In this document: in pieces, positions 1-11,561 of the stretch
Position numbering within the stretch: position 1 is the first letter of the stretch
Layout of the letters: the number at the start of each line of letters is the position of its first letter
Assembly: GCA_024305405.1 (NCBI GenBank)
Contig: JAKNDB010000092.1
Coordinates: forward strand, 845,001-909,000
DNA length: 64,000 nt
Source of the DNA: Dirofilaria immitis
Taxonomy: Eukaryota > Nematoda > Chromadorea > Rhabditida > Onchocercidae
Direction of reading: 5' to 3'
Made by a program: the position numbers and the translations under genes
The notes under the pieces: generated by a model
Seen by the model: only the letters and a program-made list of their open reading frames with translations
Database searches by the model: none
What the model was told of the DNA's origin: nothing

Positions 1-422
1 CGAATCATAATTCAAGTAAAATGTTTTTTTTATTGCTTTCCTCGAGAATAAATAATATACGTTCGATGCGCGTTCGCTTTTCTCTCTTTCTCTTCCCTCC
101 CTCTCTCTCCTTTTCTGCCTCCCTCCTCCTCACATATACAGTTCATTTAATTTAATTATTATTATTTTAGGAAAAATCGGTAATTTGCTCAAAGCGCAAG
201 ACACAGGTCCTCTCTCGTCATCAAACAACAATACATTCCTGTTTACCGATTTCAGTAATATATTTTGTTTGAAATTTATTTTGATAGTAAAGATAACGAA
301 GAAGAAAAAGGAGAGGAAATCGAATTAGCGGAAAAACAGCGGACGCTTATCACGCATATCACGCTGGAGCTTTGTCCACCATCACCGCAAAAGCTGCCAA
401 TATTGGCAGTGCCCTAGAATTA
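1..422 (+). promoter_or_regulatory. 5' flank and probable 5'UTR of the forkhead gene
   Basis: This stretch holds a long CT-rich tract (about 75-130) followed by an acceptor-like sequence ending in TTTTAG at 170 and a second one ending in TTTCAG at 255. Either could be a trans-spliced-leader acceptor or the end of a 5'UTR intron. The coding frame is open upstream only to 297, after an in-frame TAA at 294-296, and contains no ATG before 423. That is why the start is placed at 423. No core promoter motif is clear. Confidence 0.35.
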
Positions 423-3080
423 ATGGATTTAATTGGTTCAGCAGTTCTGGGCAATAACAATAATAATAATAATAATAATAATAATAGCAACAACGAGAAC
501 AACAACAATAACAACAATAATATCAGTAATAATATTAGCAATACTATTATTAACAATAGTAATATGTCGGATAATCAAAATTCGGAAGATAATAAAAGTG
601 TTGGATCACTGAAATCCGAATCAATGCCATTAATTGATGAATTAGCTACGGTATCACCATCATCATCAACTGTCGAACAAACTAGTAGTACACCTGAATC
701 ACGAATTCGAATTACAACAAGTCCCGGTGGTAATAATAATAATAATAATAATAGTAAGAAGAATCGATCGATCACTACTGATCCATCATCACCCGCAACA
801 ACAACCACAACAACAACAACAACAATGGAAAAAGCTGAACGACCAAGTTTAAGCTATAAAGATCTCATCATTGAAGCAATTGAAAGTAGTCCGGAAAACG
901 ATTAAAATTAAACGAAATTTATCAAGTATGTCATTCATTTTTATTCTCTTTTTTTTCTCTAACCCTTTCATACAAAACTTTTATGACAAAAATTTTGATT
1001 TCTTATCGAACAAAAAAAAGAAAACGAAAAACGAAAAAAGAAAAAATTTTTTCTAAAAAAGCGAAAGAGAAGAAAAGAAAACATTTATTATTTTACTTTT
1101 CGTAACTTTTTTCTTTAAAAAAAAGGCAAAATTTTTGCACAAAAAGCATTTTGCTTTTTTGTTTCTTTAAACAAATTCGAAAAAAAATTTGAAAAATACT
1201 TTTTTTTAAGAAATAACAATGAGACATTTTTTTCTCATTTTCTTTTTTCAGATAATATTTTATGATTTATTTGAATGTTTTATTTATTTAAAAACTTCTA
1301 TAAATAGTTTTTAGTTTTTAAATAAATAAAAACTATTTATAGAAGTTTGAGAAATTTTAATTTATTTCAAATTATTAATCAATTTGAAATTATTTATTTA
1401 TAATATCTTTTATTTTTTTATATTTAAACAAAAATATTTTTCGTTTTTTTAAATAAATAAATTAAAATTTATTTATTTATTAAATTTCTATTTAAAAAAT
1501 GCTAAAAATAAAAAATAAGAATCTTTTACGATTTATTTTATTATAATTTTCCTATTTTTTAAGTTAAATTATTTTCAATTAAAATTTTTGCGTGAAAAAA
1601 TATATTTTTTTATTAGAAGATTTTCCCATTTATTGTTATACCGTAATTGTTTTATCATTTTCCTTATTGTTCAAATTAAAAGAAATACTAATAATGATAA
1701 TGGTAGCTGATAAATGATTCCATTCTTTCATTCATTCATAAAATTGAGGGAAAATATAAATTACAATATTTATTTTTAGCTTTTTTCTGATATCTAAAAA
1801 GTATCAGAAATGAATTCTTCTATTTATTTATTTTTAAATTTTTTGATTTTGAAATGAAAATACATATATGAAAATATTCAATTATATTTTTATTTTTTCC
1901 TAACTTTTGTTTAGCTTTTATTTTTTTATCATTTTCATTACTGTTATTCATTGTTATCATTTTATTCTTCCTTTGTTATTCAGATTAAACGAATAATAAT
2001 GATAATATTAATGATAATGATTTCTCATGAATGAATGACGAGAATATTATGAAAGAAAATAATAAGAAGGATTTATTTCTATAATTTATGACAATATTTT
2101 TTCACCTTCTTCATCTTTTTTTTTTTCGAAATATAATATTTTTATATGATAAAAAAATTATGTAAATTGATCGGTTTTTCTCGGGAAAATTATTAAATAA
2201 AGCATACATTTATTGATTTTTAAAAATTCATATTTGTTTGTTTTTCATTTTTTATTTTGAAAACAAATTTTAGTTCTTAAATTTTGTAATATTACTTTGA
2301 AAAAAAAATTTTTTTAAATTATCATTATTCTCGTGAAGAAAAGCTATTCTATCGGCTATTGATTGATTGATTGTTTAATTGATTTTTTTGAAGACATTTA
2401 TATCTATATTATCATATATGTTATTATAAGTAATTGTCTTGTTTAAAAGAAATTATGAAATCAATTTATAGGTAATACGTATGACACATCCATATTATCG
2501 TTTACGACCGGATCAGTGGGGTTGGCAAAATTCGATCCGTCATAATTTAAGTTTACATGATTGCTTCGTTAAATTACCTCTAAAACAAACATCTGCTAGT
2601 GGTGTTGTCGGTAAGTGGTATTTTTTTAAATTTATTTTATAAATTTGAAGTTTCCTTTATCCTTGAAATTTAGAGTTTGACGAAATCTATCAAATGCTGT
2701 TGCTGACACTTCTTTTTTTCAAATTTAAGATTGATTTATATTTTACGATATTCTCATATTTAGTGATTTATTTAAATTAATAACAAAATTTTAGGTCATT
2801 TCTGGACAGTTGTACCAGAATTAGGTGATAAGCAAACATTACGACGACGTAATCGAGTAACAAATCGATCAGGTGCTCGTGCATCATCAACAAGCGCAGC
2901 TGCGGCAGGTGGACAATTTAATGGTCGTCTATCATCCATTGATGGTACCACAAATGGTATCCTTAATTGTGGTAATTATTTCCTTTTTTTTTTTGTTATG
3001 ATAATTTTTATTTATCATTTTATTTTGTTAATTTCTTTTTTTTTTTTGAATTAAAAATGATATATTAAACCATGGTAATG

Positions 3081-3121
<41 letters not shown>

Positions 3122-5405
3122 GATATATTAAACCATAATTAATTATCGTAAAATTTAAAATTTTCTTAACATTTACTAAGGATCGTTAGGTATTAATGAG
3201 CATCTATTAATTAAGTGTTGTATCTAATATGAATAATCGAGCTCTATTCATTTAAATGACTGGATATATTTGCTCAATAATCGGGTATAACCGATTATTA
3301 ACCGGATATCTGTTTCATAATCAGATATATTCGGTCATGATTTATTTCTTGTTTATGAAAAATTAATTAATTAATTAATTAAATATAGTACAAATTAATT
3401 TAATTAAATAAACATATATAGAGAAGTGTGATATAAGTAAATAGAAAGAAATACAATTTAGTAATTAGCATTATAAATTTCATTTGATTCTTCTTCAATG
3501 AAATCCATTAATAAGAGCGCATTACCGTTTCTGACATATCATTATGATTGAATGTATAAATGATTATATCATACTATTCAAAAGGATTAATTCAGAATGG
3601 GAAAAAATCATGATATTTTGTACCATTTAGAAAGATAGAGACTGGATTCATAATCGATTAGAAACTAAAATATTTATCTTATTTGAAGGAATTAAACGAC
3701 TTAATTTGGAATTCATAAGAAGCTGTGATATATATATCATTTGAAAGAATAGATGACCTGATTCATTAACCATAAAAAATCATAATATAATATCTGCATT
3801 ATTCGATAACCAATAGGTGACCTGATTCGTCGTGATGATTTTTTTCTATTTTTTTGAATTTATTTGTAAACTAAAATTTTCCCCACTACTTGCGATATAA
3901 TTATTTGTCTTATCTATATCAACAATCTGACACATTTGTTTTATAGAAAAAGAAACTTCTCTGTTTCATCAATATTTTCTTATTTTTTCAAAATATTTGA
4001 ATTATTATTTATAATAGTAGGAGCTGATACGAATGGATTTACGGATGGAAGCGGAATATTAAGTGATCATAGCGCTAGTACGAGTCCTGCTCATTGTTCA
4101 TTTGATGGTACTCATTGTAGTACCACTGAATTGCGCTCTAATATTACTGATTCAACATTGGTAAATGTTTCTTTTTTGATATTTGTAATATTTGTTTATT
4201 GAAATATTTTAATATATATTCTTCCTAATAGATTTTGCTATCATTTTTTCATATTTTCGTTATCACTTTTTAATATGTGATTATAGATCTCGGCACAATC
4301 AGTTTTCAAACCACAACCATCGTATACCTCGGCATTAAGCCATCATTTGTCAAAGCAAACTTCAGCAGCAACAGCAACAGCCGAAGCAGTAGCAACTGTA
4401 TTGGGTACATCTGGCTCAAATAGTAGTAGTACGAGCCAAAATTCATTACTTGGATTATCAACGTCAACAAGTTCGGCAGCATTTATGGGTACTGCTTTCG
4501 ATTCGTCATCATCATTTACCACCGATGATTATAAATCGTATACTCAGAATCTACTGAATGCTTACTTTTATCAACAGGTAAAAATACTATTCATTTCACC
4601 TTAGTGAACTATCTCATTTCATATTTAAATATTTTATTGCATATTAGTGATTAATTTGATTATAAAGAATTCTTTGCAATAATAGATTGCGATCAAGAAG
4701 ATATTAAACGTAAAATCTCTATAAATATTATAATTAATAGTGTTTATTGATTTCTTCTGGCATATTTCGAAATTTTCAGAGAATATGTCCGATTGAATTT
4801 AATTATTTAATTTAATATATATTCTACGCAAAAAATATTGCTTATTAATCTTTTTTAGTGAAATTTTCATAATTATATTTATTTTTAAACATTCATTTAA
4901 TTCAAAATATGATAATATCATCTGAATTATTCATTATTTTTTAGGCTAATTAATTAATTTTTAATTAATGAACTTTTCAATTATATCAATTGCTTCAGGG
5001 TCTACTAACATCACTACAACAATTAGCCGAAGTTGCAAATCGAGTGAATCCAATTGCGGCCACATTACCAACATCATTATTTGGTACCAAGATGCCACTG
5101 CTAAACGGATTACTCTCGAATCCGGCACTTTTTCCTCACAAATGCCAATTGTTAGTGTTGCAACAGCTGCAGCAATAAAAGCTGCAGCTTTTGGCTTATC
5201 ACCTTTGCTACCTCTAGGCCTAAGCGGTACAGCAGCAGCAACAGCCACAACAACCAATAATCCATTTCTGGATCCGGAACATATTCCGGAAACGCCGAAG
5301 ATGTCCATTTCACCAACAAACTCACAACAACAACTCTCATCATCCGGTTCACTATCATCATTTCCAATCAAAAGTGAAGCCCAGTCAACATTTATGTTCT
5401 CCTAA
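423..5405 (+). CDS. Forkhead (winged-helix) transcription factor, six exons, two homopolymer frame breaks
   Basis: Exons are 423-925, 2472-2610, 2795-2971, 4021-4160, 4287-4577 and 4999-5405, with matching phases; about 552 residues once two single-base breaks are allowed for. The forkhead domain (about residues 140-235) starts at [18 protein letters not shown], continues as RLKLNEIYQ, then [20 protein letters not shown] and [11 protein letters not shown], and ends with wing 1 [16 protein letters not shown]. It should bind DNA in the nucleus. N-terminal to it lie Asn-runs and Ser/Thr-rich sequence; the C-terminus is Ser/Ala/Thr-rich and ends [12 protein letters not shown]. The frame breaks are at the A4 run 895-898, inside the domain, and at the T5 run 5129-5133. 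The family is certain, the subfamily is not. Wing 1 recalls FoxM, and a nematode fkh-9-type factor is possible from memory. The start at 423 is the first in-frame Met. Confidence 0.9.
446..525 (+). repeat. AAT/AAC trinucleotide tract encoding poly-Asn
   Basis: Imperfect AAT/AAC repeats inside forkhead exon 1 encode runs of Asn with occasional Ser, Glu and Ile. A second shorter (TAA/AAT) tract at about 731-757 encodes seven Asn. The reverse strand reads as poly-Leu, which is a shadow. Length polymorphism is likely. Confidence 0.9.
1292..1348. repeat. Perfect 22-bp inverted repeat (hairpin) in forkhead intron 1
   Basis: Arms 1292-1313 and 1327-1348 are exact reverse complements with a 13-nt spacer. 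The left arm begins AAACTTCTATAAATAG. It sits in the first intron of the forkhead gene, 366 bases after the donor. It could be a small foldback element or a chance AT-rich palindrome; a 22-bp perfect arm makes chance less likely. Confidence 0.85.
3059..3136 (+). repeat. (ATA)n microsatellite bracketed by a 15-bp direct repeat
   Basis: A 40-nt ATA/TAA array (3081-3120) in forkhead intron 3 is bracketed by two exact copies of GATATATTAAACCAT at 3059-3073 and 3122-3136. The layout suggests a local duplication or slippage event. Confidence 0.8.
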
Positions 5406-5575
5406 ATATGGTTCGTGCATGTGTATGTGTATGTGTATGTGTGTGCGTGTGCAAAGTTCAAAGTTCATTAAAAGGAAGTGATCTTAAGAAAAATGATCCT
5501 TGACAAAAGAAACAAATTATTTGAAATTAAAATTTGATAATTATCAGAAAATGAAAGAGGAGAGAGAAAGTAAAA

Positions 5576-5581
5576 AATAAA
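5576..5581 (+). terminator. Candidate polyadenylation signal of the forkhead gene
   Basis: AATAAA 171 bases after the stop codon. Such hexamers are common in DNA this AT-rich, so this is only a candidate. Confidence 0.3.
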
Positions 5582-5696
5582 TTGAAATACATTCGTTGCC
5601 GTATTTTAATGAAAGTTTTATAAATTAGAATAATTTTTCTCGAGAAATATATTTTGAATTAATTCTTCAAGCAAAATTTTGCTAATTATTACCTCT

Positions 5697-5832
5697 GGCG
5701 CAAATGTCGTTATTGATTTTTAAATTGCGAGAGAAATTTTTTTGTAGGAATTGAATAATTAAAAGGATTGCGATAAGCATTTTTTCTGTTGGAAACTCAA
5801 TTGTTACTAATTATTAGTTTGGCGCAAATGTC
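5697..5832. promoter_or_regulatory. Two copies of GGCGCAAATGTC downstream of the forkhead gene
   Basis: Exact copies lie at 5697-5708 and 5821-5832, each preceded by a similar CTAATTATTA block; a third copy is at 9833-9844. The 5821 copy overlaps TTTGGCGC, which fits the E2F/DP consensus. The function is unknown. They could be 3'UTR or downstream enhancer elements. Confidence 0.4.
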
Positions 5833-8800
5833 ATTTCCTTTTTTCCCCATTTCCCGTATTCTTTTTCTTCCTTTCATCTCTTGTTGATTGATAAAAATTT
5901 TTATCATTGAATTTGTTAAGCAGATGATAATCCAACTTAAATGGTCTTAATTTTACATACGAATATATACGTGTTTTTGTACACGTGTAATACGTGTATG
6001 CATGTGTGCGTATAGTACTTGTGGTGGTATCAGTTAGTTTTTTTCAGGGATTCCTGTAGTGTTTTGATTTTTATTTTAATTCTATGATTTTGCATTGTAT
6101 CGGATTATTTGTTATTAATTAAATGCACTCAGGAATCGAATATACGAAAATTACAATTTGTATCTTCGTCATCATTATCATCATCATCATCATCAATACT
6201 TCATATATTAATTACCTTTCAACCTGAAATCAATTCATTCAGTCATTTGGAAAAAATAAGGTAAGAAGAACTAAACTCTTTCCTTCTTTTCTCTCCTTCT
6301 TTCTCTCTCTCTCTCTTTCTCTCCTTATTTTTTCCTCTCTAAAATTTACAAAAGTATCGACACACAAATAAACTAACTCAATTTTTTTTCTTCGATCTCT
6401 ATTGAAATTTTTTTTTATTTTTGATTCGTTAAAGAAAATAATAAAATAAAAATTCTATTCATTCATTCATGTTTTTCAATTCTTACCTTTTTTCCATCTC
6501 TTTATTTTAAAGTTTGAAGAGAAGCGAACATTTCAAACTTTATATAAAAATTTTTTTCGTACACTTTCATTATTCCTTTCTCTCTCTTTCCTTCCTTTCT
6601 CTCTCTCTCTCTTTCTAATTTTTGAATTTGATAAAAATTGGCTATCATTTGATTACCATCTTTTCTTTTTCCTTTTTTGAAAAATCACTTTTTTGTCTAA
6701 TGGAAAGATTGTTTTTTTTGTAATTTTGAAAGCAAAGAGAGAGAGCTTGATAACAATTGATAGATGATTAGGTAGCATGCATGGTTTAAATGATTAATTA
6801 ATATAATATCACTAATTTGAATTATATATATCACAAACTTAGATCTAATTTTAAAATATCACCAATTGATTATTACTGAAAAATTTTAAGTCTTATTTCT
6901 TATTTCTAATAATATCCAAAAAACTTAGGTATAATTTTAAATATCACTAAATAAATTATTGAAGCATATTTTAAATTTAATTTCTTTCCTTATTTCCTAT
7001 AATATGCAAAAACTTAGGTTTAATTTTATCATTCTTTCTATTCTGCCAACTTTTCCTTTTATTATTCATTTCATTTATTATTTCAAAAAAACTGAAAGAT
7101 TAAAACGAGATGGATTTAATCAGTCATATCATTTTAATTATCATCACACATAATATGTATTTTCTTATTTACAAATAAAAATGATTTAAAAAGAAAATGA
7201 TAAATTATCATATCATTTTAATTATCAGTGCCATACATTTATATATTTTTATATATTATATGTGTGTTGAATTAAAAAAATAAAATGAAATGAAAATTTT
7301 GTCATTTTTGCTTTCATTCTTTTCCTTTAAAGCTTTGAAAAATGCTGATTGATAAGTTTCTATCTGATAATTTTATTTCTCTTCATTTCTCAATACTAAA
7401 AACTGCTCTGTTGGCTTTATGATAACGCAATTATAAAATTTCTCTTGAAAAAAGTTTTTTTTTTAAATTTGATATGAAACAATTATTATTTCCTTAGTAA
7501 GAGTTCTCTAACCTTCACGGGTTTTAGGCTTTTTTGGAAGCAATTTTGTTTTGTTAAAATCATAATTAGCATTTTATATTTTCTCTTAATTAATTTAGGT
7601 TGACTTCTTTTTAATCTAAAATTGGAGTAAACTCGAAATTGGTTAATTATTAAATAGGAAATGAATATAATTAAATTATATACATTATACTAAGGTCCTT
7701 TTCTCTTTCTTTTATACTTTTATGCTATTTCGTTATTTCATCCTTTCAATTTTAATTTAATTTACGATTTTTCATTCATCCATGCATTTTATTAATATTT
7801 TTAATTATTTATCATTAAATTATCATTTGATGCATAATTTACCTGCCATCATCTATCATCTTTCCTTTCTTATGTTATCAATTCATTGATAACGATATAT
7901 CATTTCTTCTCTCTCTCTTTCTTCTCAAATATCGGGAGCAAGAGATGATTTTTATCAAATTTAAATTAAATTCAATCAATCCTATTTAAATGAATTCAAA
8001 TTTTTATATCCCTTCCTACTATAATTTGTCTCGATCGGTATACTGTAAAAGTATTATTACAATAGCAATATCTCTTCGTTTTTTAAATATGTAAAATCTT
8101 TTTTCTTGTTCTTTTTCTTTTTTTTCTAAAAGCATGTCATTTCTTTTTCCTTTACTTTTGTTATTATTATTATTATTACAATTTTGCTGGGCCAACTTAA
8201 TTCTCAGTGATTACAATATATGTTTATCAAAACAATTTATTTATTGTTTACTTCTCTCGGCAAGGCAAATATTGTTGGCTGGTTGCCGACATGAACTGTA
8301 CCGGTGTTTTTTTTTTCAAAATATATTTTACTTCATCTTTAGGTATTTTTATTGTTGATGTTTTGTTTATTTTTTTCCTGTTATTATAATATGTACGATC
8401 TTTCAATCGTAATTTCCTTCATGAAAAAAAGAAATTAAATAAAATAATTTTGCAGAATTTTTTATTTCTTCCAAAAATTCAAGTCTGTTTGCAAATAATT
8501 TTAAAAAAATGATTTTAAATTTATATTTTTACAACATCTATAAGCCACTATCGATTATCAATTATTTCTGCAATTTTTATAAGTAAATACTTAACTGAAT
8601 AAATTTTGAATCAATCGATTTTCTATTTCTATTAAAGAAATTAGGAAAAAAATTCTGAATTTCTTTTTCGCCTTCATCTTTGTGATATCTCCTACAATGG
8701 TTTACAGTATAATTCATGACCGTAAAAAAACTGTACAATTAAAATTTTTAGTAATTCATGAAGAATTAATTTGATTGATCTGTTTCGATTCGTCTGGATA

Positions 8801-9565
8801 TCATAAAATTTGATTTGTTTGATAAGGCCATATCTTTTTCTCTCTGTCTCTCTTTTTTTTTCTATATCAGCAATAATTTTCTCCGTCTGTACTTGAATTC
8901 TTAATCGTTTCTGAAATTTTTTATTTAGAAAAAAATGAAAATTTCAAAAGTCAATAATTGATTGTAGTTGAAATAATTATCACAAAAATTTCTCCATTTT
9001 ACAAATTAAATTCTTCTATTATTTTTCTTTTTAGATTAAAAGAATTTCAATTAATTGACTTTTATTTTTTGACTTCTTTTCTCAATATAACATCGTTGAA
9101 GTTTTTATACTAACGAAATAGGCCTAAATTTCAAATCCCGAATTGAACGAATAATTTCCCTTCTTTTTTCCTTTCAAAAACCTAATTTTATTCATTAATC
9201 ATATTTTTTTACATATATATTTCCGGTTTTCAACGTTTTTACCAATTCAAAATGTGAATGTATCGGTGACAATTTGAATTTTATTTTTTGTGATTTAACA
9301 AAAAAAAAGAAAAGAAATTTTTCGATCTTTTTTCAAATAAATGAATAAATTGTCTTTAAAAAAAAAGATTACTAATTTCTTTTTTTTCCGTACGCAATTT
9401 ATTACTTTTTTTTGGAATTTGTTAATTTTTTTGATCATTTTTTTATCCATCGAGAGTGTATTTTTCTCAAAATTAACTGATGTTTTTTTTTGTCTCTTCA
9501 ATTTCACAATTTGATTATATAAGTTCATCTTTTTTGTTTGTATATACCTCGTTGTTGATTATATA

Positions 9566-9586
9566 TGTGTGTGTGTGTGTGTGTGT
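9566..9586 (+). repeat. (TG)n microsatellite
   Basis: About ten TG units following a short (AT) run. Confidence 0.9.
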
Positions 9587-11561
9587 TTTGTTTCATAATT
9601 TTCTTATTTAATATTTTGTGATTTTTTTCCGCTAATTCAAATTAATTGTGAACTGTAAGATTTTAAATACAGGTTCATCGTTGTGCGAAGTCTGCATTTT
9701 ACTTCTTTCTCCTTTTTTTTTTTAATGAGTTATGACAAATTGATATTTTATTTGTTCTTTTTTCTAATAACTACTTCTCTTTATCGTAGAAAAATTATGC
9801 TTATTGTATTTTTTTCTATTTTTCCCGGTATAGGCGCAAATGTCGCATGAGTTAAATGCATTTCTTTAATCTATTATACAGTCTATTAATTTCTTCATCG
9901 ATAATTTTTTTTTCGTTGAAAGGTCACAAAATCAAAATATAATGCAATTTATTTTTTCAATTTTGATCAACTATTTGAGCGCAATGATGCCCTTTTCATT
10001 AATGCTAATTTTGATAATATTAATCAAAAATTTGAGAATTGAAAAATTAGAAATTTGAAATTTTAACTTTTTCATTCTTATTCGATATATATTTCTGATT
10101 AGTCATTATCATTTCTTATCAAGTAAAAGTTAATTGTCAATAAAACATAGGTAAAATTTCTTTTTGCTATGTGTTTAACTTTTCCGGTGCTGTTCTCTTA
10201 AAAACAGGTCATAATTTCCCGAGTTTTTCTCTCTCGTTTTGTTTTTCTGAAATTTGCAATTTATAGGATAGGTAAAATTGTCACATTAGGAAATATCTGT
10301 TGAGTTTCTTCAATTGCAAAATAAATTTATCAAAATTTTCCTTTTGAAAAGGTTGTTATTGTTAAAACTTTTCAACAATGATGAATTTCAAATTTTACTT
10401 GTATTAATAGGAAATTATTATAAGAATTTTATAATACGAAAATATTCTGTTGTATTTTACTTTTTTTTGCATTTACATTATTCATTTTCTAGATTTTCTA
10501 CTTTTATTTCGATATGAAAGTTTTATCAAATTTGATTCAAAAGTTTGAAGTTTTGGAAAAAAATTTGTTATCATTGTGCGAAAAATTACTGTTATTTGTA
10601 TTGTCAAAAAAATACCGGTCTCTCCCTCTTGCTCTTTCTTTTTCTCTCTCACCCTCTCTTTTCTTCCTTTCCCTTTCTCTCATTTCAAATTATTATTATT
10701 TTTTGAATTGTTTAAAAAAATTAATTTAAATTCATCGGTTATAAATTACTGAAACGACAAAGTTTAATGTTTACAGTATATGTTTTTATTTTGATTTTTT
10801 GATTTCTTTTTAATTTCGTATTACTCTCTTTTTCATGGCGATGGAGCTATTATTGCTGAATTTTTTTTTCATTTTTAGTAAATTTGAATTATTATTATTA
10901 TTTTCTCTCTGCGATGAAGTAAAATGTTTGTTGTTTTATTTGTTGAAAAACACAGTAAACATTTGAAAAAACAAATTTATAAAATTTAATATGAAATAGA
11001 ATTTAAAAAATATTGAAAGAAGAATTTTGAATTAAGAAAAATAGATGTTGAAGAGTGAAATCGACAAATTATATCTTAATTTAAAAGTAAAGATAACATG
11101 TCAGTTTAAGAAAGTAAAAAATTTGTAAATTTCATTCAATGGACAGCCTAAAATTTTTCGACAGATTCCAAAATTATTTGATCGATTGATTTTCTGATTC
11201 AAAAGTCTGATTGCTTCGCATTTATGAATAATTTATTTTAATTAATTATATTACGCCGATTACCACATTTAACGGGAACAGATATGATCAGTTTCAAAGT
11301 ATACTGTTAGTTAATATAATTCTACGTTTAAGGATGTAAGATAAATTACTATGTAATCACCAAAGATTTTACATTTCTCCCGATATCAAAAATTTAAGTT
11401 TAATTGGTTCACTGAATTAGTATCTGTTTTACTGGATTGATTGAATTATTGATGATGCATCAGATAGAATAAATTTTTATATTTGATTACATTATCATTT
11501 TTGGTTAATTTTTTAATGAATTTTATCAAAGATATGTAATCAATACTCATCAATATAAATA

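Larger units (their letters stand above)
5406..11561. other. Intergenic region between the forkhead gene and the Cys-rich gene
   Basis: AT-rich DNA with many T-runs, CT tracts and a (TG)n microsatellite. The first part is probably the forkhead 3'UTR, with an AATAAA at 5576-5581. No exon with convincing splice borders was found. The clearest non-random element is the 12-mer GGCGCAAATGTC, present three times. A 74-codon ORF at 8134-8358 with a signal-peptide-like N-terminus was noticed but is not convincing. Confidence 0.6.

Noticed and set aside
372..422. Start of the forkhead protein at 372
   Set aside because: The codon there is TTG; the first in-frame ATG is at 423.
359..556. Minus-strand Leu-rich ORF
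   Set aside because: It is the reverse complement of the Asn-coding AAT repeat in forkhead exon 1.
871..1056. ORF overlapping the forkhead exon 1 end
   Set aside because: It reads across the GTATGT donor into intron 1. Only its first codons match the forkhead domain, because of the frame break.
4961..5371. Minus-strand ORFs opposite the last forkhead exon
   Set aside because: They are shadows of Ser/Thr/Ala-rich coding sequence on the plus strand.
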